From assembly GCA_937919925.1 (NCBI GenBank), contig CALFOT010000121.1:1-64000 (forward strand): DNA of 64,000 nucleotides. The letters are read 5' to 3'. The notes under the pieces were generated by a model. That model saw only the letters and a list, made by a program, of their open reading frames with translations, was not told the origin of the DNA and did no database searches. Source of the DNA: an uncultured bacterium (lineage in GTDB: Bacteria; Planctomycetota; UBA1135). Position numbers and translations under genes: made by a program. Positions 29,125-38,645 of this stretch are shown here, piece by piece; the first letter of the stretch is position 1, and each line of letters opens with the position of its first letter.

Positions 29125-32100
29125 GTGATTGCATTGACTCGTCCCTCAACCCTCCTCCACGCCACCTTCAAGATTGCTCTCGGCGCCTTGGCCCTAAGCA
29201 GCTGTTTTTGCCGCGTGGCGGTTGCACAGGAAAGACCGCAAGCCACCACCCCGTTGGAGCACGTCAGTATTCAATATGGACGCGATGCAATGGCCGCCGG
29301 TGATTACCAGGGTGCCTTCGGGCACTTTCTTTTCAGTTTGGCACACAGCACCAAGCCTTTTGATGTGGTTGGATTATTGCTGCAAAACGCCATGTTGGCC
29401 GAGGATGCCGACGCGCGCGTGTTGTGGGCTCATGATTTTTACGCTCTAGGCGCGGATCATCGTGGACACCTGAAAATAAAGCCCGAGGTCTCCAAATGGA
29501 TGCCAGTGGATGATCCTTATCCGGCAGCCTTGGCAATTGCGCGCGCCGAAGCGGTACGGGAGTTAATGAAGTTTCGCGACAACCGCGCCAAAAGCAAGCG
29601 GGTTGGGGATCCGTTATTGGCCGAGTGGGCGGAAGATCTTGCCCGTCAACTTGCTTTGGAATCGCCGGCTCTCCAAGCGGAGTTCGCGGACAAATTAAGT
29701 CCGAGCTTTGAAGTGGATCAGAAGGTACAGAAACAAGTAACCCGGGCGCTTGAAAATTTAATTCGCAATGGCTTTAGCGCTGGCGGTGTGGATGTCGTGA
29801 TTCGCGCGGCGCGGTGTTTACGGGGCTTGGGCGCGCAAGCAAACTTCAAAGATTTGAAGGGCCCAGAACCGCCTGATATGAGCGGAGAAATGCAGACGGC
29901 GTCGGCAGCTTTGGCGCGCGCGCGGCAATTGCTCGCCACCAGCGGCGTGCATGTGTGGAGTATTGAGGAACTCGAAGACCTGAATGAGGATGAACAACGA
30001 GCCTTTACTTTGGAGCATGGCTCCTTTGCGGCACCGGGTGTGGCACTTTCGCCGCATGGCTGGTACTTGATCGAGAGCAACTGTGGATATTGGACTCTCC
30101 TGGGTGCTGCGCAAACGGTGGAAGAGCATCACCAGCGCTTGGTGAATTTTTATGGCTATGATCCATTTCTTGGTCAGCAAGGTATCGTGCGCCTGGTGAC
30201 TGAATCTTATGGTTTGGAAATGGAGGGCGCACCGTTTTGGTGGGTGGGAGGTTTTCAGGGTGGGAATATCACCACGCTGCAATTCACGATGAGTACGATT
30301 CCGGCTTTGGGCCGCGGGCTTACCCATGAACTCACGCACCGCTTTGATGGCGGGGTTTTTGGTGGCCTGCCCGCATGGCTGGCCGAAGGGCGCGCCGTTT
30401 GGACCGGCGGCAGTTATGGTTCCATGTACGAGCGCGAGTTCGTTGAGGATTATGTGAACTATGGAACGATGTTTGATGTGGCGAATAAAGGTTATGGCGC
30501 GCAGGAAAACTTGGAAGAACTCATTGCCGGAACCATCGAGGAGTACCGGGATAATTATTCGGCCGGTTATGCGCTCTTTGTTTACTTGCGTTCCTGGACA
30601 GGGTTTGTGGATGAGTTGGATGAAGAAGGCGAGCCAGTTGTTTACCACCATGAAGAAAATGCCACGCCGCTGTTTGCCCAGCAGTTGGAGAAGTTTCAAC
30701 GCGATTCCAATCGTGCGCGCGGTGGTGCCGTTGCCGGTTTCGTTAAGTATTTTGCTGACGGCAAGGATGGCAGGCCCGATGGCATGGCCGCGTTTGCCAC
30801 AGACTATGAGCGTTATCTACGAGGGTTCTATTGGAAAGAATTGCAGCCCTGGGTGAATTTGTATGATCCGCGCGCACCCGCGGGTGACTCTGCTCAGCGG
30901 GTGCCCGATGAACCTACTTTCACGTGGTTAAGAAATCGTGCGGAGCCTTGGTTTGGACAATCCCAAGCGCGGGTAGCCGCAGAGTTACTTTCCGAAGTTG
31001 GTTCCATGGAAGATGCGGTTGCCGCTTATCGCTGGTGTTTGGCGGTCGATGAACCCAGCGATGCCACGCTAGAACAATTGGTTGCTGATTTGGAGCGCAT
31101 GAAGCTTGACGATGCGGCTTGGGTGATGCGTCGTTGGCGTCGATTTGATTCGCCTTTGCGTGAGTATCAACAACGCAATCTGGGCCCGGCGCCGTTTCTG
31201 GATAAGCTGCCCAAGTTAAAGGGGCTCGTGGAACAACGCGCCCAAGCAGCGGCGGATTATCAACAACGCGGCTTGCTGTATGCCGCCGCCGCTCTTGCTG
31301 CAGACCATGATTTGTTGGCCTCGGCTGTGGGCATAGAGGCACTGCAGTACGCACGCCCCGAGGGGGAATTTTTGCATCCTTATACCCAGCCCGGCAGGCA
31401 CCTTGGATTGGGTGGGTGGGGTGAAAGTGATTTAACCGGCCTGGAAGACAATCGCAATGTGGGGAATTGGTTTGTCGACTATCAAGATGATTTACACGTC
31501 GGGCGCAAGACCGCGCGCTCCGGCACCGACACGATGGATCGCGATGCACGCGGCAGCAACGCCTTCGTACATTCCTTAGAGTGGCAAGATCCAGGACGCT
31601 ATCGGCTCACCACAAAAATTGAGCAGACTACCGAATACTACAGCGCCGGAGTCATCATTGGATACACGCGTCGCGATCGGAATATTCGTTTTGGCTTCAG
31701 TGGCGGGGATTTCCAATATGCAACCAATCAGACCGAAGATCGCGAGGGGGGTTACGGATTTAACTGGAGCCTCAATGGCCTCTTCGCGCGGCAGGGAGCG
31801 CTCAGTGGTGGCGTCGGCTTTGATCGCCACAAAACAACTTGGGATTTATCAATCTTGGTGGATGGGCCAACAGTGGAAATTTTTGTCGACGACAAACGAA
31901 TCGCTACTCTCACCACCCTTGATGCACGTCCGATTCAAGGGTACTTCGGATTTTTTACGACCACTGGCACGGTGCGGGTGATTGAACCACAGGTTGAGCG
32001 TTTAGATCGTGAACTCTTCGGCCCTAGCGCAACGAGCTCCGGGCGCGGCTTACATCCGTGGCGTAAAGGTGCGGACCGTTTGCGCGATTTTGTTGGCCGA

Positions 32101-32595
32101 CCAGTGACCGGATTACCGCTGTCTGGCGCCGGCACCGCCATTTTGTGGATACCCGGTGAAAGCGAGAAACATCGGAGCGAAATGGAAGCTGGGGAGTGGG
32201 GTGCCGCGGTTCAGGATAGGTTGCTGACTTTCCTGCAAAGTTGGGCTGTGGAAGATCCAAGTCAAGGCATCACGGTCGTACTGCCAGAATCCATGTTGCT
32301 TGCCGATCGCGAAGCACTGCCAGCAGCATTCCTAAAACCGAGGGAAGATGAATTTGTACTGCCGCGCGGCGGTTTGCGTTGGGCGACGCACCGCTCAGAT
32401 TTGGATATCACCGAGCGCGGTATGACTGTGGGGGGCTGGATCCGCCCTCTACTCGGCTTTGCCGATCCTGCCGGAATCTTGCGTTTTCACGAACGCTTGG
32501 CGAATTCGCGTGTTTCACTGCCGAAGGAACTGCGCAGTTTATTGCGCGAATATCAAGATCACACGCGCCCCGGTCAAGCGGGTGCCGGTGATTGA
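29125..32595 (+). CDS. Very large exported protein with gluzincin-like HExxH region and LamG/DUF1080-like C-terminal domain
   Basis: LTHELTHRFDGGVFGGLPAWLAEGRAVW; C-terminal YYSAGVIIGYTRRDRNIRFGFSGGDFQ, TVEIFVDDKRIATLT. Confidence 0.7.
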   Translation: MIALTRPSTLLHATFKIALGALALSSCFCRVAVAQERPQATTPLEHVSIQYGRDAMAAGDYQGAFGHFLFSLAHSTKPFDVVGLLLQNAMLAEDADARVLWAHDFYALGADHRGHLKIKPEVSKWMPVDDPYPAALAIARAEAVRELMKFRDNRAKSKRVGDPLLAEWAEDLARQLALESPALQAEFADKLSPSFEVDQKVQKQVTRALENLIRNGFSAGGVDVVIRAARCLRGLGAQANFKDLKGPEPPDMSGEMQTASAALARARQLLATSGVHVWSIEELEDLNEDEQRAFTLEHGSFAAPGVALSPHGWYLIESNCGYWTLLGAAQTVEEHHQRLVNFYGYDPFLGQQGIVRLVTESYGLEMEGAPFWWVGGFQGGNITTLQFTMSTIPALGRGLTHELTHRFDGGVFGGLPAWLAEGRAVWTGGSYGSMYEREFVEDYVNYGTMFDVANKGYGAQENLEELIAGTIEEYRDNYSAGYALFVYLRSWTGFVDELDEEGEPVVYHHEENATPLFAQQLEKFQRDSNRARGGAVAGFVKYFADGKDGRPDGMAAFATDYERYLRGFYWKELQPWVNLYDPRAPAGDSAQRVPDEPTFTWLRNRAEPWFGQSQARVAAELLSEVGSMEDAVAAYRWCLAVDEPSDATLEQLVADLERMKLDDAAWVMRRWRRFDSPLREYQQRNLGPAPFLDKLPKLKGLVEQRAQAAADYQQRGLLYAAAALAADHDLLASAVGIEALQYARPEGEFLHPYTQPGRHLGLGGWGESDLTGLEDNRNVGNWFVDYQDDLHVGRKTARSGTDTMDRDARGSNAFVHSLEWQDPGRYRLTTKIEQTTEYYSAGVIIGYTRRDRNIRFGFSGGDFQYATNQTEDREGGYGFNWSLNGLFARQGALSGGVGFDRHKTTWDLSILVDGPTVEIFVDDKRIATLTTLDARPIQGYFGFFTTTGTVRVIEPQVERLDRELFGPSATSSGRGLHPWRKGADRLRDFVGRPVTGLPLSGAGTAILWIPGESEKHRSEMEAGEWGAAVQDRLLTFLQSWAVEDPSQGITVVLPESMLLADREALPAAFLKPREDEFVLPRGGLRWATHRSDLDITERGMTVGGWIRPLLGFADPAGILRFHERLANSRVSLPKELRSLLREYQDHTRPGQAGAGD

Positions 32596-34920
32596 TTAGT
32601 GCAGCTCAATTTCGCTGAAGCCCACTTCGGCCGCACCGAGTTCCCCGCCGGTTACTTTGGTGATACGAATTTGTAGCAGGTTGATTTTGGATTTGGCGGG
32701 CAGCTCAATCATGGTCTTGTGCTGTGGGTCCGGATCAATGGCGTAGACTTGGGGAGTTTTATCCTTATTCAACCACACTTCGATTTCCACAGGCCGTGGA
32801 TTGTCCTTTTGATCGCAGGCACGGGTGCGTGCATGCGAGAGCAGTATTTGCGAGGCTTTCGCTTTACGCTTCAGAGTGATGGTAAGCGTGGGTGCGAAAT
32901 CGGTACTTTCGCAAACCCATGCCGTATTCCAACGGTTATCCACCAGCATGTTGCCATCATGGCCACTGGCGTTGGTTGAAATGGCAACTTCTGGGCGATT
33001 ACTCGGCATCACATTGCGCAAAGAATCCGTTGCATAAGCCATCGTGGTTGCGTCGAGGCCGAAACGCAGATCAATCTTTACGATCCCAGATTCGCAGGTA
33101 GTGCCATTTTGAAAATGCCCCACCGAACGCAACTCAAAGGAGCCACTCGCTGGCATGGTGTGCTGTTTGGCGAAACGGTCATAGGAAGAAGTTCCAATCG
33201 AATCCCATTCTTCACCAACAGCGCGAATAAAATATTCCACCGCATCGGGCCGCGCATTTGCAGGTGGCACCACCCACATCGTAAGTGGATTGGCCGCCAT
33301 CACATGGAGGCTCAACAACCCTTCTGTTGGGTTCGATGTGTGGTGTGGATTCTTGCGCCGCGCGTTATCGACCGTCTTGCCAGTAGTGGCTACAGCAGTT
33401 GCCTTTTTTAGAAATAACAACGCAAAGGAAGTAGAGACATCAATGGCTCCCCATGGATCTGCCCATTGACCTTCCGCGCCCTGGCGTGCGAGTAAGTTAG
33501 CCGCACCTCTTTCATACCAATCAAAGCGACCGATGGTTTTGGTATCCATCAATGCACCCACACGCTCCACTCCATATAACCAGTAATACACATGCGAGTA
33601 GGTCATATTAGGATTCTCATGCACCACAAAGTTCTGTGCCATCCATTCCATGGCTAAAGGCAGGGCGCGTTCAATTTTTTCCGCCGGGCCATTTTTAATA
33701 TTGTCTCCAAGCTGCTCGCGCGCAATCGCCAACACAGTAATGCCAGCAGTGGCCATGGAGCCGCTATAAATGCCACCCTGCGGGCCAGGTCGATAAGAAA
33801 ACCCGGCGGCCGAGACCCCAGTCCCGCGCTTGACTCTTTCCTGGTTCAACAAGGCACCACCGATGGCGTCGTACCAAACCTTGGGTGGAATTTCGACGCC
33901 GGACATGGCCGCAGCACGCAGGCCAAGGACCGCAAATTGCGTGCACGACAAATCCTCTGCACCAGCGGGGTAAGCCCATTGGCCATTGGGCATTTGCCAG
34001 GAAATGAGGTCTTCTGCGCGTTCTTCAATCTGCTCCAAATAGCGCGGATCCTGGAGCGCAGCCAGTGCCATCAGTTCGCACGCCGCCGCATAAGTTTTAT
34101 CGGAAGGCTCGCAACTGATGTAGTCCAGCGCGCGCAAAATTGCAGGGTGTTGCCCATCCACTCCAGAGCTCAACAAAGCATAAACCGCAAGCGCCGTCGC
34201 GCCGTTGCGATAGTCGTTTTGCACTTGCTCCCAAGATCCATCAATCAATTGGCGACTGAGTAAATTATCGACTCCGCGATCCACCGCAGAATTAATGAGC
34301 GCCTGCCCGACGCCGCGCGGTTCCTGCATTTCGAAAGCCCACGCACCACCATTGTTGGTGACTTTGACTAACAGGTGATTTAGGCCGGGCTCAAGCTTCA
34401 AAACCACAGCATGATCAAAAGCATTGAGACTACGCGCACTACCGTCGGCGAAAATCTGTGCACCATTGAGCCACAGCGCACAGCCGTCGTCGGCGCCAAA
34501 CAAAACTGGTAGTTCGGTGGCGACGCTGGTTGTCAGCGGTACATAGAGATACGCGGCGAGTTTTCCGGTGCGCCCAGCGACGGCCCACAAATCAAATTTG
34601 CCACTATCAAGCGGGCTGTTGCCCCGCGGCTCCACACCTTTTACAGTTTTCCACGCCAGCGCACCGCCGCCCTCTTGAAAGTCGTGCTCTAAGCCTGGCC
34701 ACATTTCGCCGACGACCATCGCCTTGAGAAAATCTTCGGGCCCATGGGTAGCGCCAATAAGCGCGCCGTCGGGATGCTCGAAGCCAGCGACTGCGCGCCA
34801 GGTGCCGGCAGTCACTTGCGGCTGCAACGCACTTGCTCTAGCGGTGCAGAGCATCAAGGCCACACCACTCAAAACGAAAGTTAGGATTGGGTGCGGGCGA
34901 GGTAGGGTACTCGGAGACAC
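32596..34920 (-). CDS. Exported alpha/alpha-toroid repeat protein with F5/8C-like C-terminus, paralog of 26763-29087
   Basis: LLSRQLIDGSWEQVQNDYRNGATALAVYALLSSG; C-terminus LGAAEVGFSEIELH parallels LGRASIGFAEVELY of the paralog. Confidence 0.75.
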   Translation of the reverse strand: MSPSTLPRPHPILTFVLSGVALMLCTARASALQPQVTAGTWRAVAGFEHPDGALIGATHGPEDFLKAMVVGEMWPGLEHDFQEGGGALAWKTVKGVEPRGNSPLDSGKFDLWAVAGRTGKLAAYLYVPLTTSVATELPVLFGADDGCALWLNGAQIFADGSARSLNAFDHAVVLKLEPGLNHLLVKVTNNGGAWAFEMQEPRGVGQALINSAVDRGVDNLLSRQLIDGSWEQVQNDYRNGATALAVYALLSSGVDGQHPAILRALDYISCEPSDKTYAAACELMALAALQDPRYLEQIEERAEDLISWQMPNGQWAYPAGAEDLSCTQFAVLGLRAAAMSGVEIPPKVWYDAIGGALLNQERVKRGTGVSAAGFSYRPGPQGGIYSGSMATAGITVLAIAREQLGDNIKNGPAEKIERALPLAMEWMAQNFVVHENPNMTYSHVYYWLYGVERVGALMDTKTIGRFDWYERGAANLLARQGAEGQWADPWGAIDVSTSFALLFLKKATAVATTGKTVDNARRKNPHHTSNPTEGLLSLHVMAANPLTMWVVPPANARPDAVEYFIRAVGEEWDSIGTSSYDRFAKQHTMPASGSFELRSVGHFQNGTTCESGIVKIDLRFGLDATTMAYATDSLRNVMPSNRPEVAISTNASGHDGNMLVDNRWNTAWVCESTDFAPTLTITLKRKAKASQILLSHARTRACDQKDNPRPVEIEVWLNKDKTPQVYAIDPDPQHKTMIELPAKSKINLLQIRITKVTGGELGAAEVGFSEIELH

Positions 34921-34959
34921 GTCCCTTAGATTAGCAACAAGTTCGCGTTTTTAGAGTTG

Positions 34960-35919
34960 TCATTGAATCGGGAATTCCACGCCCGTACCGATGACGCCAC
35001 GGACCAAATCCACCACTTGCAACCACACTGATGCACCGGCAAGTGCGGTTGGAATGTAGATTTGTGTGGTGGCCGCGCCACTGGCATCACTGGAAACCGT
35101 AATACGCCCAATCGGGAGTGATAAATCGTAGACACCAAAGCGTGTCACGACGGGGCCGGCGCCGGTCAAGCTGTAGGCAATGACGGCTTGCGCGTTGGCG
35201 CTTAGATTCACTGCCGTCAGGGTCGTGGCGAATCCGGCGCGGGTAGCACTGGCCGTAACAGTTGGTAAACCACCATTTTCCACCACTGCGCGTAAAAACA
35301 ATTCCCGTGGGTCGGCGTGGAAATCGCTGAATAAATCGCTACAGCTACTCGACACGCTCGAGCCAAAGGTGGATGAGGTAGCGCTGTAGGCGAGAGTGAA
35401 TCCGTTGTCGCCATTGCAGGCGGTCGCGGGCCGCAGCTCGATCAAAAAATCCAATGCGCCCACGGTGAAGTTCAGCGCCGCGACATCGATGACCTGCCAG
35501 TTTTGCGTATCTAATACCGCCGTTTGATTCAGCAGGGTAGCCATCACCGCGCCGCTGGCGGCATCACGGATCACGACATCGAAAGCGCGGTGCAAACCCC
35601 ACTGAGCCACCGCGACATAACGGACTTCCAACAGACGACCTTGGGCCGTGGGGGGTGGCGTAAGGCGCACGGCGTGGGCCCAGTAAGACCAGCCAGCCTG
35701 GATGGCGTCATTTTGAAGATTGCGCGAATAGCCCGTATAGATTCCCGAATCGACGAAAATTTCGGTGCTGTTGGGGGGTAGCGGTGGCGAGCCAATGCTG
35801 CTGCGTACGCTGACCCCAGGCTCCACCGTGATGAGGCCGTCGGTCCAGCTTTGGGGGAAAGCGGAGCCAGCGAGCAGCGTGAGAAGAATGGCTTGCCGTA
35901 ACAGGGGGAACACCAGCAT
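34960..35919 (-). CDS. Secreted hypothetical protein
   Basis: Signal peptide LLRQAILLTLLAGSAFPQS; beta-rich sequence. Confidence 0.6.
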   Translation of the reverse strand: MLVFPLLRQAILLTLLAGSAFPQSWTDGLITVEPGVSVRSSIGSPPLPPNSTEIFVDSGIYTGYSRNLQNDAIQAGWSYWAHAVRLTPPPTAQGRLLEVRYVAVAQWGLHRAFDVVIRDAASGAVMATLLNQTAVLDTQNWQVIDVAALNFTVGALDFLIELRPATACNGDNGFTLAYSATSSTFGSSVSSSCSDLFSDFHADPRELFLRAVVENGGLPTVTASATRAGFATTLTAVNLSANAQAVIAYSLTGAGPVVTRFGVYDLSLPIGRITVSSDASGAATTQIYIPTALAGASVWLQVVDLVRGVIGTGVEFPIQ

Positions 35920-35999
35920 CCCTAAGGTGTACCCCGCAAATCATCCCTAAAAAGCCTAAAAATGGCCAACTTAAGGAAATCGGATTATGGAAAGGCGGC

Positions 36000-36785
36000 C
36001 TAGTTGCGCCGCGATAGCAAGCGCAGGATGTGCTGGAACATGATGATGAAGTCAATCAGCAGAGTTGCCGCAGCGGCAGCAGCCATGTTTTCCGGGTACC
36101 GCTTCATGATGTTTTGCGTGTCAAAAAGCACAAAACCACCCATCAGCACCACGAAGGCCGCGGAGTATCCCCAGCCACTTACTAAGCCGCCGCCGATGCC
36201 AAACATCGACATGATGCCAATCGCAAACAGCCCGAAAAAGCCCATCCACAAAGCACCACGCAGCCATAAAAAATCACGCTTGGTGGTGAGCGCATAAGTG
36301 GACAAACCGCCGAACACAGCCAGCGTCAGACCGAAAGCTTGGGTGACGACGTTCGAGCCATCCGCCAGCATGGCGGGATCCAGAATTACCGAGCCATCCA
36401 GGATGAGCATTTCGGCGCCGCTGGATTGGGCGAGGGCGATATAAACCAAAGGGGCGGTGAGGAAACCTTCCAGCACGCCGAATAGGCCAAGGCCAAGAAT
36501 GCTAATGCCGGCGCCAGCGTTTGCAGTGAGGCGCAGCAGGAAAAACATTGCAGCCATCAGCAAGATGAAGCCGATCATGCCGCCGCTCAACAGGCCGATG
36601 GCTTTGGCGAGCAGGGCTTCATTGAAAGTGACCAACAAAGTGGTGCCCATCCAGACCACCATTGCGCCGCTGAACAAGGTGTAAACCTTACGCAGGAAAG
36701 CAATGCGGGTTGCGGGATCGGCGTTAATGACGCTTTCGGGCGCTGCGACGCGCGCGCCTACAGCTTGGCTGCGGAACATACTCAT
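36000..36785 (-). CDS. Bax inhibitor-1/YccA-like membrane protein
   Basis: Seven hydrophobic segments; FVLFDTQNIMKRYPE...LLIDFIIMFQHILRLLSRRN; start set at MSMFRSQ. Confidence 0.9.
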   Translation of the reverse strand: MSMFRSQAVGARVAAPESVINADPATRIAFLRKVYTLFSGAMVVWMGTTLLVTFNEALLAKAIGLLSGGMIGFILLMAAMFFLLRLTANAGAGISILGLGLFGVLEGFLTAPLVYIALAQSSGAEMLILDGSVILDPAMLADGSNVVTQAFGLTLAVFGGLSTYALTTKRDFLWLRGALWMGFFGLFAIGIMSMFGIGGGLVSGWGYSAAFVVLMGGFVLFDTQNIMKRYPENMAAAAAATLLIDFIIMFQHILRLLSRRN

Positions 36786-36837
36786 GAGGACTATTCTAGC
36801 TTCGGGAGGGAGTGGAAAGAGGTGGGTTCGAGGGAGT

Positions 36838-38631
36838 CTAAACCGCAGTGCGCGGCCAGGTCCAACGCAATACGAGCGCACCTACGCCAGCGCAGCAGAA
36901 AGACAGCATAAATGGCGTTCCCATCAAAAATTCGCCAATGCCGAGCATCAACCCGTAAATCAAGGCCAGAGCACCAGCCCAGCCCAAGAAAATCGCACGT
37001 TTTTGGCCTGGCGCACTGCGTCCAATCGGGCCCCACAGGCCAACTGGACGCACTTTGGCGAAAAAGGCACACAAATGATCGCGATCAACCGGGGCCGTCA
37101 GCAAGGTGGTGATGAGGCAGATGACCAACGAAGTACCCACCACCAGCGGATAGGACAGGGGGTACGGAATATCCAGCAAGTTGTGAGCCGCGCCGAGTTG
37201 GGTGGTGTTCAGCAGTAGAGTCATGACGGTGCTGCTGGCCAGGGCCGAAACTTCCGTCCAGGTGTTTGCGCGCCACCAAAACCAGCGCAGCAACATCGCC
37301 GGGCCTAAGCCACCGAGCAGTGAAAGCGAAAGGACAAAGAGGTCGCTGATGCTATCTGCCGCAGTGGCCATCAAACCAGCAAGCAAAGCCACGCCGATTT
37401 CCGCACAACGCCCTACCCAAACATAGTGGCGGTCGCCTTGGTTCGGGCGCATAAAGCGACGGTACACATCATTCACAAGGTACGCCGACGCCATGTTGAA
37501 GTGCGTATCCAAAGTGCTCATGAATGCCGCCAAGAAACTTGCACATAACAAACCGAACAAACCTGGCCCGAGCAGCATCGCCATCATCATGGGATAGGCA
37601 GCTTCATGATCCGGCCGGAAAGTGCCGTCGGCATTTTCGAGCAGGGGCAAGGCACTGGGATCAATCAGGATAAGAGATGCAAGGCCGACCAAAATCCATG
37701 GCCACGGGCGCAAGCAGTAGTGAGCAATGTGGAACCACAGTGCCGCGCCGCGGGCGTGATTTTCTGTTTTACATGCGGAATAGCGTTGCACGCCGATTCC
37801 GCCGCCATCGGCATTTTTGTTTAGCCAGCCCTGCACACCAACAAAAATCACGAAACTGCCAAAACCCTTCATCCACCAGGAAAGTGCCTCCCATCCAGTC
37901 GAAATGCCGGTTTCGGGGTTGACATCTTTTGGGAACATGGTGGTGAGGTGCTGCGGCAATGCAGCAAAAGCGGCTTGCGCTGGGCCGAGCCCGCCGAGTT
38001 CATCCACTGCTTTCCATGCGAGCACCACCGCGCCAAGCAAGGCCAGTGCAAATTGAAATAAGTCGGTGATGACCACGCCCCAGAAGCCCGACATAAAGGA
38101 ATAACTGAGGGCCAGCAACAAGGCGCCGGCAACAATCCAGCCGTCGTAATTTTGATCGCCGAGATCCAAGATCACGCGTACCAATTTTTTCATCGCCACC
38201 AACACCCAAGTCAAAACCATGGTGTTGGTGATCAGTGCATGGTAGCCGCCGTAAAAGCCGCGCAAAATCCGCGCCGGGCGGCCGTGATAACGGTGCTCAA
38301 TGATTTCGGCATCCGTGGTGACTTCTAAACGTCGCCACCAAGCTGCGAGCACCACAATCACCAGACTGCCACCTACAGCCATGCCCCACCACAACCAGTT
38401 TTTGGCGATGCCGTCGGAACGCACCCAGCCAGCAACTACGAGTGGCGTATCGGCGGCGAAAGAAGTTGCAACCAAGGAAGTACCGGCAATCCACCAGGGC
38501 AAAGTACGGCCGGCTAAATAGAACTCGCCGGTGCCACGCGAGGCGCGTCGCGTCAGCAAAATCCCGACAGCTAATGCAAAAATTAAATACCCGCCAATGG
38601 CGATCCAATCGAGAAGGGCGAAGCGCGGCAA
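36838..38631 (-). CDS. Sodium:solute symporter family transporter
   Basis: DWIAIGGYLIFALAVGILLTRRASRGTGEFYLAGRTLPWWI; start moved to TTG 38631, since the 38910 extension lies inside the neighbouring gene. Confidence 0.85.
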   Translation of the reverse strand: MPRFALLDWIAIGGYLIFALAVGILLTRRASRGTGEFYLAGRTLPWWIAGTSLVATSFAADTPLVVAGWVRSDGIAKNWLWWGMAVGGSLVIVVLAAWWRRLEVTTDAEIIEHRYHGRPARILRGFYGGYHALITNTMVLTWVLVAMKKLVRVILDLGDQNYDGWIVAGALLLALSYSFMSGFWGVVITDLFQFALALLGAVVLAWKAVDELGGLGPAQAAFAALPQHLTTMFPKDVNPETGISTGWEALSWWMKGFGSFVIFVGVQGWLNKNADGGGIGVQRYSACKTENHARGAALWFHIAHYCLRPWPWILVGLASLILIDPSALPLLENADGTFRPDHEAAYPMMMAMLLGPGLFGLLCASFLAAFMSTLDTHFNMASAYLVNDVYRRFMRPNQGDRHYVWVGRCAEIGVALLAGLMATAADSISDLFVLSLSLLGGLGPAMLLRWFWWRANTWTEVSALASSTVMTLLLNTTQLGAAHNLLDIPYPLSYPLVVGTSLVICLITTLLTAPVDRDHLCAFFAKVRPVGLWGPIGRSAPGQKRAIFLGWAGALALIYGLMLGIGEFLMGTPFMLSFCCAGVGALVLRWTWPRTAV

Positions 38632-38645
38632 AGATTCGCAGGTAG

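Noticed and set aside
29818-30699. 293-aa minus-strand ORF
   Set aside because: Antisense to the 1156-aa protein, no domain-like sequence
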